From Candidatus Nitrospira neomarina (GTDB taxonomy: Bacteria; Nitrospirota; Nitrospiria; Nitrospirales; UBA8639): DNA of 64,000 nucleotides. Location of the stretch: contig NZ_CP116968.1 in assembly GCF_032051675.1 (NCBI RefSeq), forward strand, positions 2,852,001 to 2,916,000, in the 5' to 3' direction. The translations under genes and the position numbers were made by a program. Within the stretch, counting starts at the first letter, position 1; every line of letters starts with the position of its first letter. A model generated the notes under the pieces. It did not search any database, had not been told where the DNA came from, and saw only the letters and a list, made by a program, of their open reading frames with translations. Positions 36,730 to 46,724 of the stretch are shown here, piece after piece.

Positions 36730-36898
36730 CTCAAATTATCGATTCCGCATACAACTGAACCGACGTATTCGCGCGACCATCCCATCCAATATTCAAGAAA
36801 AAAGGAGCGGCATGGATCCACAAATGACATAACCTGCACACTCATTTCAGACGATTCTTACCACATCCAACAAATATAAAAACGAAACAGCTCACCTG

Positions 36899-39547
36899 AT
36901 GAAAGACCAAGAACTCTCCCCGCTCATGCGCCAATTTCAGGATGTAAAGGCTCAACATCCTGATGCCATTGTATTTTTTCGTGTTGGGGATTTTTATGAA
37001 ATGTTTTTTGAGGACGCCGAAGAAGCCTCAAAACTCCTTGGCATCGTCTTAACAGCACGAGGCAAGGCCAAAGGGGAGGCCATCCCTCTTTGCGGAGTCC
37101 CCTATCACACCTCAACCGGGTATATCGCAAAGCTCTTAAAGGCTGGGAAAATAGTGGCCTTATGCGAACAAGTCGAAGACCCTAAGCTTGCCAAAGGTCT
37201 CGTCCGTCGTGAAGTCGTGCGAGTCTATACCCCTGGCACCTTATACGATCATGAGTTGCTTCCCGCAGGAGAGGCCAATTTCCTGTCAGCGCTGTGTTAC
37301 ACCCCGTTATCCTCATCGGAGAATACCACTCTAGCCAATCGCTTCGGACTGGCCTCCTTAGACCTTTCAACCGGGGAATTTTGGATATCGGAGTCCTGGA
37401 TGAAGCATTCGCTACAAAGTGTCGTCGATGAACTGGTCCGCCTTGAGCCCAAAGAAGTCATCTTTCCTGCTGGAATACAGGAAGCAATGACTTCCGCATT
37501 CCAATCCTTGCCTATCGCCCGTATCGTGCCTCGTGACGCCACGACCTTTGGGCTTGAGGAAAGCCAGGCCATCCTCACAAGAATTTTCCAAGTCAATCAT
37601 ATCGAAGACCTCCAGCTCCATGGCCTTCATTCCGGACTTCAGGCTGCGGGCGGCCTTTTACACTACCTGGCTGACACTCAGCCCACACTCGTGCACGCCC
37701 ATATACGGCGACCATGGATTCGACTCCTCGAACATGAAATGCAATTGGATCAGACCACCCTGCGAAATTTAGAAGTGCTCAAGCCCGTATCCGAACTACG
37801 ACAAAGCCCTACCCTACTCACGACATTGGACAAGACCAAAACTCCCATGGGCACAAGACTCTTGCGGGAGTGGATCGTCCGTCCCCTGACCCAGGTCACG
37901 GCCATACAACTACGCCAGGAAGCCGTGAAAGAATTGACCCTTCATCTTGGGATTCGCATGACGATTCGTGAGCATCTGAAAACGGTACAAGACCTTGAAC
38001 GACTGAATAGTCGAATTGTTTTGGAAGTGGCCAACCCACGCGACCTCATGAATCTACATCGCTCCCTTGAAAATTTGCTGGTACTTCAACAACTTTTATC
38101 GTCTCTTACGTCTCCCATGCTACAAACCATCCATGAGACGTGGGATCCCCTCCTGGATGTCTCATCCTGGATTGGCGACGCCATTATTCCCAATCCACCC
38201 CTTTCGGCCAAGGAAGGAGGCATCATTCAAGCAGGGGTGAATGCAGAACTCGATGAGTTGCGAATTCTGGCAAAAGAAGGCACCAGGGTACTGGCCGAAA
38301 TGGAAACTCGTGAACGCAACCGGACCGGCATCGACTCTCTCAAGGTAAAATTCAATCAGGTCTTTGGCTATTACATTGAAGTAACGAAAGCGAATTTATC
38401 GCGAGTCCCTTCCGATTACCACCGGAAACAAACCCTGGTCAATGCCGAACGGTTTACTACCGGTGAGCTGCAAGACCTCGAAGGTCGGCTCTCGAGCGCC
38501 GACCAAAAGATGAAAAATTTAGAAGGGCAGTTATTTGGTGAAATCCGTCTCCGTGTCGCATCTGCTACCATCAGAATCCAGGGAATGGCGCAGCAACTGG
38601 CCAGGTTGGACGTCCTGACAGGTTTGGCGGAGGCAGCTTCCGTCAACCGGTATCATCAGCCGACGGTCCATGAAGGCGGAACAATCCAGATCACGGAAGG
38701 TCGACATCCGGTTATTGAGCACCTCCAACAGACTGAAGGATTTATTCCCAACGATACAATACTAGACCTGGACACCAACAGACTTTTATTAATAACCGGT
38801 CCCAATATGGCAGGAAAAAGCACCTATTTGCGGCAGGTTGCCCTTATTGTACTGATGGCTCAAATGGGAAGCTTTGTGCCGGCTGAATCCGCCAGAATAG
38901 GAATCGTGGACCGGATTTTTACCAGAGTGGGTGCAGCAGATGACCTCAGCGCCGGCCAAAGCACATTCATGGTGGAAATGAGTGAAACAGCAAGAATTTT
39001 GGACACCGCGACTTCGCGAAGCTTATTGCTGCTGGATGAAGTGGGCAGAGGAACCAGCACCTATGACGGACTGAGTATTGCATGGGCATTGGCCGAATAT
39101 ATCTTAGATCGCGGACATCTGGGAGCACGAACCCTTTTTGCCACCCACTACCATGAAATGACTCAATTAGAGGCCCTCCGGGAAGGAATCAAGAACTATA
39201 CAGTCCTCGTCCAGGAGAAAGGGCAGGATGTTCTGTTCTTGAGAAAGATCGTCCAGGGAAAGGCCGATCGAAGCTACGGAATTCAAGTCGCCAAACTGGC
39301 AGGGATACCAAAACCGGTACTGGATCGTGCCAAAAATATTCTGTCTCAGCTTGAACAGGATACCTCGTCTGCAAATGTGTCAATCGGTGAGGATTCCTTA
39401 GATTCCACTCATCTCGAACACCTCTCACCAAAACCTCATGTTATATTGGATGAAGTTAAACAAATGGATCTTTTTTCTATGACTCCTCTTGAAGCTCTCA
39501 ATAGGCTTGCTGACTTTAAAGCCAGATTGAATGCGGACAATATATAA
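36899..39547 (+). CDS. mutS: DNA mismatch repair protein MutS
   Basis: 882 residues. Mismatch-binding domain I with FFRVGDFYEMFFEDA, carrying the intercalating Phe-x-Glu (F-Y-E) near 36; lever and clamp domains in the middle; ATPase domain with Walker A GPNMAGKSTYLRQ near 634, LLLDEVGRGTSTYDGLS near 705 and FATHYHEM near 748; a C-terminal tail ending in DLFSMTPLEALNRL. It recognises mismatches and recruits MutL. It ends just before a bidirectional terminator. Start ATG 36899 has no clear Shine-Dalgarno but gives the family N-terminus. Confidence 0.97.
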   Translation: MKDQELSPLMRQFQDVKAQHPDAIVFFRVGDFYEMFFEDAEEASKLLGIVLTARGKAKGEAIPLCGVPYHTSTGYIAKLLKAGKIVALCEQVEDPKLAKGLVRREVVRVYTPGTLYDHELLPAGEANFLSALCYTPLSSSENTTLANRFGLASLDLSTGEFWISESWMKHSLQSVVDELVRLEPKEVIFPAGIQEAMTSAFQSLPIARIVPRDATTFGLEESQAILTRIFQVNHIEDLQLHGLHSGLQAAGGLLHYLADTQPTLVHAHIRRPWIRLLEHEMQLDQTTLRNLEVLKPVSELRQSPTLLTTLDKTKTPMGTRLLREWIVRPLTQVTAIQLRQEAVKELTLHLGIRMTIREHLKTVQDLERLNSRIVLEVANPRDLMNLHRSLENLLVLQQLLSSLTSPMLQTIHETWDPLLDVSSWIGDAIIPNPPLSAKEGGIIQAGVNAELDELRILAKEGTRVLAEMETRERNRTGIDSLKVKFNQVFGYYIEVTKANLSRVPSDYHRKQTLVNAERFTTGELQDLEGRLSSADQKMKNLEGQLFGEIRLRVASATIRIQGMAQQLARLDVLTGLAEAASVNRYHQPTVHEGGTIQITEGRHPVIEHLQQTEGFIPNDTILDLDTNRLLLITGPNMAGKSTYLRQVALIVLMAQMGSFVPAESARIGIVDRIFTRVGAADDLSAGQSTFMVEMSETARILDTATSRSLLLLDEVGRGTSTYDGLSIAWALAEYILDRGHLGARTLFATHYHEMTQLEALREGIKNYTVLVQEKGQDVLFLRKIVQGKADRSYGIQVAKLAGIPKPVLDRAKNILSQLEQDTSSANVSIGEDSLDSTHLEHLSPKPHVILDEVKQMDLFSMTPLEALNRLADFKARLNADNI

Positions 39548-39580
39548 AAAAAGGGCCTGCGGACATCCGCAGGCCCTTTT
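39546..39580. terminator. Bidirectional rho-independent terminator
   Basis: GGGCCTGCGGA (39553-39563) and TCCGCAGGCCC (39566-39576) pair perfectly over a two-base gap (in practice a four-base loop). TTTT follows on the plus strand and AAAAAAA precedes, giving a T-run on the minus strand. It serves mutS (plus) and the secreted-protein gene (minus). Confidence 0.92.
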
Positions 39581-39614
39581 CACAAAACCCTTTTAGTAAA
39601 GAGTTTCTTGTTAC

Positions 39615-40304
39615 TTAATGTTTATCACCACCAGATGCCGGAACCTTGTATGGTTCTACTTTTTCAAACTTCCCTTGTGCAGGATCGTATATTTGGCCAG
39701 TCCCTTGATCAGAGTAGGGAATGATACCAACAATGGCCTGCCCGTCTGGGATCAATACATCATAGAGCATTTTACGGTTATTTGGCCAACTATCAGCCCG
39801 TATTGCCTCTAATACAGGCAATGCCCGGAGGCTATGAATACTTCGTGGTTTGTCAGGAGTTCCTGCTACCTCTGGAACTGCCTTGGCTGATGAAACCACC
39901 CGATGGTTTTGCTCGGTCTCTTGAACAACAATCTCCACCAACCCATAATTTGATGGCTTTGTGTCTGTCATCACGGCTTGGCTGGATGAATCCTTTCCTG
40001 CCTGGACAAGTGTTTTCCACACTTCTTCGTTGGCTGGGTAGACCTTGAGGTTCTTTCCTGGGAAATACTTCTGCCAGTAATACCCACTCTCCGCATTCCC
40101 ACCAAATACGGCAACATTAACCCACACGGCCTTATCGTAAGGATCTACCACAGCCACCCGCCCCTGAAGGGTCGTTGGCTTGCTTAAATCACCCCACTCA
40201 AACCGCTCCTGGAAAGCTTCGATTGCCATTGCACTTGAGGCCATAGCCCCAACTAGCGCCACGGCTCCAACAAGGGCCAACCCTTTCTTCTTAGCACTTT
40301 TCAT
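39615..40304 (-). CDS. Secreted protein of unknown function, A
   Basis: 229 residues with a clear signal peptide (hydrophobic 8-28, cleavage at AMA-IEA) and a strong AGGAGG ribosome site. The mature part holds LQGRVAVVDPYDKAVWVNVAVFG, suggesting a small beta domain, then GYYWQKYFPGKNLKVYPANE and a C-terminal segment ending VPASGGDKH. Single-domain, no Cys, no membrane helix after the signal, so probably soluble periplasmic. I do not recognise the family. The upstream gene encodes another secreted protein with a similar LKGRV motif 58 bases away, so they may act together (inference). Confidence 0.75.
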   Translation of the reverse strand: MKSAKKKGLALVGAVALVGAMASSAMAIEAFQERFEWGDLSKPTTLQGRVAVVDPYDKAVWVNVAVFGGNAESGYYWQKYFPGKNLKVYPANEEVWKTLVQAGKDSSSQAVMTDTKPSNYGLVEIVVQETEQNHRVVSSAKAVPEVAGTPDKPRSIHSLRALPVLEAIRADSWPNNRKMLYDVLIPDGQAIVGIIPYSDQGTGQIYDPAQGKFEKVEPYKVPASGGDKH

Positions 40305-40362
40305 AATGGCTTCCCTCCTCGACTAAAATTTTAATTCTAATCATGAATTATCAGACAATTTC

Positions 40363-40902
40363 TTATTCTGGCTGTAACAGTTTAAATCCCGTGACCGTAC
40401 GACCATCTACTTGCACTTCCATGGCCACGAAATCTTGGGCCGCTTTCGTGATTTGGTCCATTAACGCTTTATCCTTGACTGCTAAACGGACTGTCGTTTG
40501 AGGGGTATACCATCCTGAATATGGGTTGTTCTTTTCGTTCCCACCCTGATAACCCCAGGCACAACAGGAATACAATGAGTCAGGAAGCGTTTGAATTCGA
40601 TCGTCGGAAGCTCTGCCTGGAGGATTGCCTGTTTCTGCCGGTGCAGAGGTGTTCCAATACTGAATTCCGAATAAAATTTCTCCCTCAGGGTTGTCCGCCC
40701 AATGGCCAAAAACCCGCCCCTTTAAACTGGTAGCTGGTACACCTTTGAAAGAAATATCACCCTGGTGAGTGATATCATTTGGGTCACCCTTTGACTTGTC
40801 AGGACCAGGACCAGCTGCATACCCAACGCTCACTAATCCAAGACTCAACAGGCCAAAGGCACAGAGAGCTACCAATTCCTGACGTAGAGATGACTTCTTC
40901 AT
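40363..40902 (-). CDS. Secreted protein of unknown function, B
   Basis: 179 residues with a signal peptide (hydrophobic ~10-29, cleavage at GYA-AGP) and AAGGAGG six bases before ATG. The mature part contains SLKGRVFGHWADNPEGEILFG, an adjacent Cys pair (YSCCAWGYQGG) and a C-terminal EVQVDGRTVTGFKLL strand pair. The LKGRV start recalls protein A downstream (LQGRV), hinting at a shared beta domain, but the rest differs. The CC pair could form a vicinal disulfide or bind metal (inference). Function unknown; probably co-transcribed with A. Confidence 0.75.
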   Translation of the reverse strand: MKKSSLRQELVALCAFGLLSLGLVSVGYAAGPGPDKSKGDPNDITHQGDISFKGVPATSLKGRVFGHWADNPEGEILFGIQYWNTSAPAETGNPPGRASDDRIQTLPDSLYSCCAWGYQGGNEKNNPYSGWYTPQTTVRLAVKDKALMDQITKAAQDFVAMEVQVDGRTVTGFKLLQPE

Positions 40903-41091
40903 CTGCTCCCTCCTTACAGTGTTAGAATGACAGAAAATTAAAAACGACTTACCCTTTGTTTATCTTCTAAAACCACTTTTCCTCAGTGCTTTATACCCCT
41001 AATCCAAAAAGGAAAACAAGGTATTCGAGAGGGTCCAATGCTACTCATCCAGGGCATGGTTGTCAAGCGAAAAAATAAGCGGTTTTGATGA

Positions 41092-42360
41092 TCATCCCCA
41101 CCTCGGAATTCCCCTTTTTGGGATGGGTCCCAATGCCGTGACCACAAACTGCTGTAGATCAAATAATTTCTGGCTTAAATGACGAATTTGTTCAGGGGAA
41201 ATCCGATCAATCGCCTTCACCATCTCCTGGAGGGTGACATGACGCCCTTGGTACATTTCGTCTTTTGCCAATTTATTCATCCGCCCATATGTTCCTTCCA
41301 AGCCCAACATCAAACTTCCTTTTAATTGAGTTTTGGTTCGCTCTAACTCATTGCTCGCCACTTCCCGACGACATAATTTCCTGGTTTCTTGACAAATTCG
41401 GTCAATGACGGCTGCCATTTCATTCGGGCGAGTGGCGGCATAAACGGTAAGCGTCCCGCCATCAAAAAAACCAGAAAGATGCGAATAAATGGTATAGGCC
41501 AATCCGCGTTTTTCGCGGATTTCCTGAAATAATCGCGAACTGACTCCGCCTCCAAGAATGGTGCTTAAGACATGCGCCGCATACCGATCAGGATGCCCCA
41601 CAGGCAATCCCTTAAATCCAACACACACATGAACCTGCTCCAAAGGCTTAACGTGAAGACTTTGGCGTTCCTGCGGCTGATCGGGCCATGGTGTTTTCTG
41701 GACGGATGAGGAAAGCTTGCCGTATCCACCATGGTTCCACTTGCCAAAATACGTGTTGACGGTATCAATGATTTCTGGAAAGGAAAAGTTGCCGGCCACT
41801 GTAACAATCGTGTGTTCAGGGAGATAATGCTGTTGCCTATACTGCATCAGCGCTTGACGGCTGAGTCTTTTCATCACCCCAGGCTCTCCCAGGATCGGAC
41901 GCCCCAACGGGTGGGAGCCGAAGATATCCTTGGCATGCAATTCATGAATATAGTCCTCTGGGTCGTCCTGGGCCGTACGGATCTCCTCAAGGACGATTTG
42001 TTTTTCCTTAGCAATATCTTTGGCCGAAAACCTTGAATGGTGAAAAAGATCGGCAATGAGATCAAAAGCCAGCCTCATCTGCTGATCCAGAACCTTGACA
42101 TAAAAAGCCGTGGCCTCATGAGTGGTAAAGGCATTCATTTCACCACCCAAGGCATCGATCTCATTGGAAATTTGAGACGCAGTCCGCTTTGGCGTGCCCT
42201 TGAACATCATATGTTCAATGAAATGAGAGAGACCACCCTCACCCTTTCCTTCGTCACGACTTCCGACCGTGGCCCATACCCCTAAGGCCACGGACTTCAA
42301 AGATGACATCCGCTCCAGGACAACCCGGACTCCATTATCCAATATGACTTTTTTATACAC
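41092..42360 (-). CDS. M16-family zinc peptidase (processing-peptidase-like)
   Basis: 422 residues. Inverted zinc motif HFIEH at 46-50 within GLSHFIEHMMFKGTPKR, followed by the distal Glu region ALGGEMNAFTTHEATAFY; the second, inactive-type half contains GLAYTIYSHLSGFFDGG near 290. This is a single-chain, ~45 kDa bacterial M16 peptidase like those beside pnp in many genomes. No signal peptide, so it is cytosolic. It degrades peptides; specific substrate unknown. It begins 20 bases after pnp and closes the translation operon. Confidence 0.93.
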   Translation of the reverse strand: MYKKVILDNGVRVVLERMSSLKSVALGVWATVGSRDEGKGEGGLSHFIEHMMFKGTPKRTASQISNEIDALGGEMNAFTTHEATAFYVKVLDQQMRLAFDLIADLFHHSRFSAKDIAKEKQIVLEEIRTAQDDPEDYIHELHAKDIFGSHPLGRPILGEPGVMKRLSRQALMQYRQQHYLPEHTIVTVAGNFSFPEIIDTVNTYFGKWNHGGYGKLSSSVQKTPWPDQPQERQSLHVKPLEQVHVCVGFKGLPVGHPDRYAAHVLSTILGGGVSSRLFQEIREKRGLAYTIYSHLSGFFDGGTLTVYAATRPNEMAAVIDRICQETRKLCRREVASNELERTKTQLKGSLMLGLEGTYGRMNKLAKDEMYQGRHVTLQEMVKAIDRISPEQIRHLSQKLFDLQQFVVTALGPIPKRGIPRWG

Positions 42361-42380
42361 GCGTTGCGACTCAGGCAGGC

Positions 42381-44486
42381 TTAAGAGGTGAGCTGATCCT
42401 TATCCGTCTGTTCAGCCATGGCGTCTTTTCGGCTAAGACGGATTTTCCCTTGTCGATCAATTTCCAGAACTTTCACCAGAATCTGTTCCCCTTCGGAAAT
42501 TTCGTCCGTAACCGATGCCACACGGTGCGGGGCCAATTGCGAAATGTGCACAAGCCCATCCATACCGGGAAGAATCTCCACAAAGGCGCCAAAATCTACA
42601 ATCTTTCGCACCGTTCCGAGATAGATTTTCCCAACCTCCGCTTCTTCAACGATCCGCTGAACCATATCCATTGCCTTTTGGGCCGACTCCCCGTCTACGG
42701 CTGCAATCGTCACCACTCCTGAGTCATCGACATTCACTTTCACTCCACAATCGGCAATGATGCTACGAATCATTTTGCCCCCAGGCCCAATGAGGTCCCG
42801 GATTTTATCTTGTTTGATCTGGATGGTGGTGATACGTGGCGCATAGGCTGCCAGCCCGGTACGAGGAACAGCCAAGCATTCATCCATTTTCCCAAGGATG
42901 TGCAATCGTCCCTCACGGGCCTGCGCCAACGCCTGCCGCATCAGGTCGGGGGTTATTCCGGCAATCTTAATATCCATCTGAAGGGCTGTGACTCCATCTC
43001 GCGTTCCGGCAACTTTGAAATCCATATCGCCCAGATGATCTTCCATTCCTAAAATATCTGAAAGAATTGCGACGCCACCCTGTTCTAAAATTAACCCCAT
43101 CGCGATTCCAGCCACCGGCGTTTTAATGGGTACTCCCGCATCCATCATGGCCAATGCCCCACCACAAATCGTGGCCATTGAAGAGGACCCGTTTGATTCC
43201 AAAATATCCGAGACAAGTCGAATGGTATAGGGGAACTCTTCCTTGGTGGGAAGCACTGCGGCCAACGCACGTTCGGCTAATTTGCCATGGCCGACTTCCC
43301 GCCGACCCGGACCTCGAAGCATTTTCGCCTCACCCACACTAAAAGGCGGGAAATTGTAATGCAACATAAATGACCGGAAATACTCCCCTTCCAACGCATC
43401 AATCCGTTGCTCATCATCTGAAGTGCCCAGGGTCACGACAGCCAATGCCTGGGTTTCCCCCCTGGTAAATAACGCCGAACCATGAGTCCGGGGAAGAATC
43501 CCTGCCTCAGAAGATATGGGACGAATGTCGGATAGACCCCGTCCATCGGCTCTCTTCTTCTTTTCCAGGATCATTCTCCGGACCTCGGAATATTCCAAAT
43601 CGGCAAACACTTTTTTAACCTTCGCTTTTCGATCGGCATCGTCTCCGGCCACGGTCTCAATCGCTTCTTGGAGAATTTGGGCAAACCGATCCTGGCGTTC
43701 GGCTTTGGCTGCAATATACATGGCCTCACAAATGGGAGCGGCCGCGACTTGGCGTACGGCTTGCTCAATTTCCGCGTCGATGGCTTCCACCTGCAATACC
43801 CGCTTGGCTTTGCCAGCCTTCGCTTGTAATTCTTCAATTTTGGCAACAATATTCTTGATTTCACGATGAGCCAATTCGATCGCATCAATCATCGTGTCTT
43901 CCGAAAGCCCATCCGCACCAGCCTCGACCATCATCACAGCGTCCTTCGTTCCGGCCACCACGAGATTTAACTCGCTTTCCTCCTGTGCCTTCTTATCGGG
44001 ATTGACCACAAATTGGCCGTTCACTCTTCCAATTCGTACCCCTGCTAATAACCCGGACCCGGGAATATCGGATACGGCGAGTGCTGCTGACGCGGCCACA
44101 ATGCCGATGACGTCCGAGGACATGGTCTGATCAATAGAAAGCACTGATACAATGATCTGGGTTTCATAAAAGTAACCGTCCGGCATTAAAGGCCGAATCG
44201 GACGGTCAATGAGTCGGCTGGTTAACACCTCTTTTTCGCTGGGCGCCCCTTCCCGCTTGAAAAATCCACCAGGTATTTTCCCAGCTGAGTAGGCTTTTTC
44301 TTGATAGTTGACGGTCAGAGGCAGGAAATCGGCGTCAGCCTTCAAAGTCTTTGAGGCTACCGCCGTGGCGAGCACCACGGTATCGGCATAGGTGGCCAAC
44401 ACGGCACCATCCGCCTGCTTTGCCAGGCGACCAGTTTCCAAACGAAGCGGGCGACCACCAACTTCCATTTCAACGAAATGAATCAT
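42381..44486 (-). CDS. pnp: Polyribonucleotide nucleotidyltransferase (PNPase)
   Basis: 701 residues: two RNase PH domains with an alpha-helical linker (~245-320), KH domain with IRDLIGPGGKMIRSII near 560 and S1 domain near 625-690 (GKIYLGTVRKIVDFGAFVEI). RGETQALAVVTLGTSDDEQ and the FSVGEAKMLRGPGRREVGHG stretch mark the active core. It performs phosphorolytic 3'-5' RNA decay and degradosome functions. It follows rpsO by ~126 bases, the conserved order; that gap probably carries autoregulatory structure as in other bacteria, though none was resolved here. Confidence 0.97.
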   Translation of the reverse strand: MIHFVEMEVGGRPLRLETGRLAKQADGAVLATYADTVVLATAVASKTLKADADFLPLTVNYQEKAYSAGKIPGGFFKREGAPSEKEVLTSRLIDRPIRPLMPDGYFYETQIIVSVLSIDQTMSSDVIGIVAASAALAVSDIPGSGLLAGVRIGRVNGQFVVNPDKKAQEESELNLVVAGTKDAVMMVEAGADGLSEDTMIDAIELAHREIKNIVAKIEELQAKAGKAKRVLQVEAIDAEIEQAVRQVAAAPICEAMYIAAKAERQDRFAQILQEAIETVAGDDADRKAKVKKVFADLEYSEVRRMILEKKKRADGRGLSDIRPISSEAGILPRTHGSALFTRGETQALAVVTLGTSDDEQRIDALEGEYFRSFMLHYNFPPFSVGEAKMLRGPGRREVGHGKLAERALAAVLPTKEEFPYTIRLVSDILESNGSSSMATICGGALAMMDAGVPIKTPVAGIAMGLILEQGGVAILSDILGMEDHLGDMDFKVAGTRDGVTALQMDIKIAGITPDLMRQALAQAREGRLHILGKMDECLAVPRTGLAAYAPRITTIQIKQDKIRDLIGPGGKMIRSIIADCGVKVNVDDSGVVTIAAVDGESAQKAMDMVQRIVEEAEVGKIYLGTVRKIVDFGAFVEILPGMDGLVHISQLAPHRVASVTDEISEGEQILVKVLEIDRQGKIRLSRKDAMAEQTDKDQLTS

Positions 44487-44612
44487 GTTTCAACCTTTCT
44501 GATCCTTGAGTGGATATATTGATATGGAGTGTGAGGCTTCGCGTCGCATTGAGAACCGGGCATCTGTCTCCCATCTCATTGATTCTGCTCACCCTAAAAC
44601 CTGTAATCTGTC

Positions 44613-44882
44613 TTATTTTCGTATGCCCAGTGCAGCAATCACCGCTTGGTATTTTCCCTCATCCCGACGCCGCAAATAATCTAATAATTTTCTTCGCTTG
44701 CTCACCATTCGCAAAAGGCCCCGTCGGGAATGATGGTCTTTTTTGTGTGTCTTGAAATGTTCGGTCAACCCGGTAATTCTATTTGTCAACAAGGAAATCT
44801 GCACTTCAGACGAACCCGTATCCTTGTCGTGGATCCGATGCGATTCTATTGCCGCGGTTTTTGCTTCTTTCGTTAAACCCAT
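44613..44882 (-). CDS. rpsO: 30S ribosomal protein S15
   Basis: 89 residues, all-helical, with the conserved core [41 protein letters not shown] and [12 protein letters not shown]15 binds the 16S rRNA central domain early in assembly. Located between truB and pnp, as in most bacteria. Confidence 0.98.
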   Translation of the reverse strand: MGLTKEAKTAAIESHRIHDKDTGSSEVQISLLTNRITGLTEHFKTHKKDHHSRRGLLRMVSKRRKLLDYLRRRDEGKYQAVIAALGIRK

Positions 44883-44980
44883 AACTTCTCCTCCAGTTCC
44901 TCAAGGTTACATGAATTCAGTAAAAAATTTCATCTACGAATATTGTCTTATCCTCACTAAACAAACCCGATTTTTTTTGA

Positions 44981-45970
44981 CTAGGCAAACACCGTTTCAA
45001 TCGCCAATACGGGACCTCCCTTGGCTGACTGAAACACCGGGCCTCTCCCCAAAGCGAGCAATTGCCCATCTTTCTGTTTCACTCTCACCATTTTGTCCCC
45101 CATGAGCGAAACTTTTTGTTCCAAATACGAGTTGACCACACGATCCCAGGAGATCGCATTTCCATGGAGCACCTTTCGAGCGTCATCTCCATCGACCTCC
45201 ACTGCGGGAAACCCTTCTAAAGCCTGGTCTAACCCCAAAAATGCACCATCCAGACGTGTGAATTCAAGCCCCCCAAGCAGGGATTCTATCCCAACTGCCT
45301 GATCAACATGAATAGGCCCGACCCGTCTTCGTTGGAGCCATTTCAAATGTCCACCCACCTGCAATATGTTTCCAATATCCTCGCAGAGCGTTCGAACATA
45401 GGTGCCCTTAGAACAGACAACCCGAAATGCCACCTCAGGGACATTCAGACTTTGGATTTCTAAATCATGGATCACCACCGTTTTTGCCGGTCGGTCAACC
45501 GTTTCCCCTCTTCTGGCTTTTTTATACAGGGGCTGCCCCCCGATTTTCACCGCCGAATACATGGGTGGCACTTGCTGGATAGACCCTTGAAAGGTCGAAA
45601 AGACGGAACGAATACGGTCCTCCGTCAGAGATTCCAGCGGGGATTCTTCCAATACCGTGCCCCAGGCATCCTGCGTATCAGTCCGTTGGCCCAATTGAAG
45701 CACAGCGCCATATTCTTTATCCCATCCCAACAGATACTGGGCAATTTTGGTTCCTTTTCCAATTAAAATCGGCAATACACCTGTCGCATGGGGATCCAAA
45801 GTACCAGCGTGTCCGACTTTCTGAATACCCAAACCCGACCTGAGGCGTTGCACCACATCATGTGACGTCCATCCATCAGGCTTATTTACATTCAAAACTC
45901 CATGTAAGGCCATCCCCTTCGCTGCCTTCCCTGAATTAGAATGGTCGATGCAAGACCCCACTGGTGCCAT
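44981..45970 (-). CDS. truB: tRNA pseudouridine(55) synthase TruB
   Basis: 329 residues. LNVNKPDGWTSHDVVQRLR near 26, the catalytic Asp in GHAGTLDPHATGVLPILIG near 55, KIGGQPLYKKARRGE near 140, CSKGTYVRTLCEDIG near 183 and a C-terminal PUA-like part. It forms pseudouridine 55 in the T-arm of tRNAs. ATG 45970 overlaps the rbfA stop (TAATG) and has AGAGGGG just upstream; ATG 45913 would remove 19 extra residues and has a poorly spaced site. The longer start is favoured but not certain. Confidence 0.94.
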   Translation of the reverse strand: MAPVGSCIDHSNSGKAAKGMALHGVLNVNKPDGWTSHDVVQRLRSGLGIQKVGHAGTLDPHATGVLPILIGKGTKIAQYLLGWDKEYGAVLQLGQRTDTQDAWGTVLEESPLESLTEDRIRSVFSTFQGSIQQVPPMYSAVKIGGQPLYKKARRGETVDRPAKTVVIHDLEIQSLNVPEVAFRVVCSKGTYVRTLCEDIGNILQVGGHLKWLQRRRVGPIHVDQAVGIESLLGGLEFTRLDGAFLGLDQALEGFPAVEVDGDDARKVLHGNAISWDRVVNSYLEQKVSLMGDKMVRVKQKDGQLLALGRGPVFQSAKGGPVLAIETVFA

Positions 45971-46389
45971 TACCCCTCTATACTCTTTCTCTTATTGGGG
46001 AGAGAGGAGGATGCCTCAGTCTCCCCAGAATCCCCGGATTCCTGGTGAAGGGAATCCAATAACTGTTCAATTCGATTCCCATACTCTGCACTCGTATCAC
46101 GATAGAAGACTAATTCCGGCGTATAGCGCAGATTCAATCGTCGTCCCAATTCGGTCCGAACAAACCCCACTGCGCTTTTTAGACCGGGACCCGTCACCTG
46201 ATCAAAATGGGCTTGATCCAAAGTGGTCACATATATCCGAGCAATTTTGAGATCAGCCGTCATCTTCACACCTGTCACGGTCACGAACTGGATACGTGGA
46301 TCTTTCGTTTTTCTGGAAAGAATCTCTGCCACTTCCATCCGGATCTGATCGGCAACCCGCGTTGCCCGGCTACTATTAATTTTTGCCAT
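45970..46389 (-). CDS. rbfA: Ribosome-binding factor A
   Basis: 139 residues from ATG 46389 (MAKINSSRATRVADQIRMEV); a TTG 12 codons earlier is rejected. KH-type fold with DPRIQFVTVTGVKMTADLKIARIYVT and GRRLNLRYTPELVFYRDTS. It assists 16S rRNA 5'-end maturation and cold adaptation. The C-terminal ~30 residues are Ser/Glu-rich and probably disordered. Overlaps truB by one base. Confidence 0.94.
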   Translation of the reverse strand: MAKINSSRATRVADQIRMEVAEILSRKTKDPRIQFVTVTGVKMTADLKIARIYVTTLDQAHFDQVTGPGLKSAVGFVRTELGRRLNLRYTPELVFYRDTSAEYGNRIEQLLDSLHQESGDSGETEASSSLPNKRKSIEG

Positions 46390-46411
46390 GACGTGAAAAA
46401 ATAATGGGAGC

Positions 46412-46699
46412 TTACAAGACTTCAATCTGGGATCGTAAAATCTCGAGGGAGGGATTTGATCGTATAAAGTTGAGGACTTGGTCTAAAACTTGATTGACCC
46501 TTCCCGTGTCATTCGCCACACACACCACCCCCAAAATGGCTTTCTGCCAAAGGTCTTGTTCATCAATTTCAGCAACGGAAACATTAAACCGATTTCGCAA
46601 TCGGGTAATTAAGCTTGAGAGGACCTGACGCTTTCCTTTCAACGATTGGACATCAGGGATATGGAGTTCGAGCGTGCACAACCCCACGATCATCCCCAT
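46412..46699 (-). CDS. DUF503 / YlxP-like protein
   Basis: 95 residues with the DUF503 signature: VGLCTLELHIPDVQSLKGKRQ and RLRNRFNVSVAEIDEQDLWQ, then GVVCVANDTGRVNQVLDQVL. The ferredoxin-like fold is widespread between infB and rbfA. A ribosome-associated role is assumed from context; the biochemical function is not established. Confidence 0.92.
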   Translation of the reverse strand: MGMIVGLCTLELHIPDVQSLKGKRQVLSSLITRLRNRFNVSVAEIDEQDLWQKAILGVVCVANDTGRVNQVLDQVLNFIRSNPSLEILRSQIEVL

Positions 46700-46724
46700 T
46701 CAGCATCCCCTTATCCATACAGCA

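Noticed and set aside
42418-44130. Several plus-strand frames opposite pnp
   Set aside because: Antisense shadows of a fully conserved enzyme.
45913-45970. Shorter truB start at 45913
   Set aside because: Its AAGGGG abuts the ATG; the TAATG overlap with rbfA at 45970 has a better-spaced site. It is not fully excluded.
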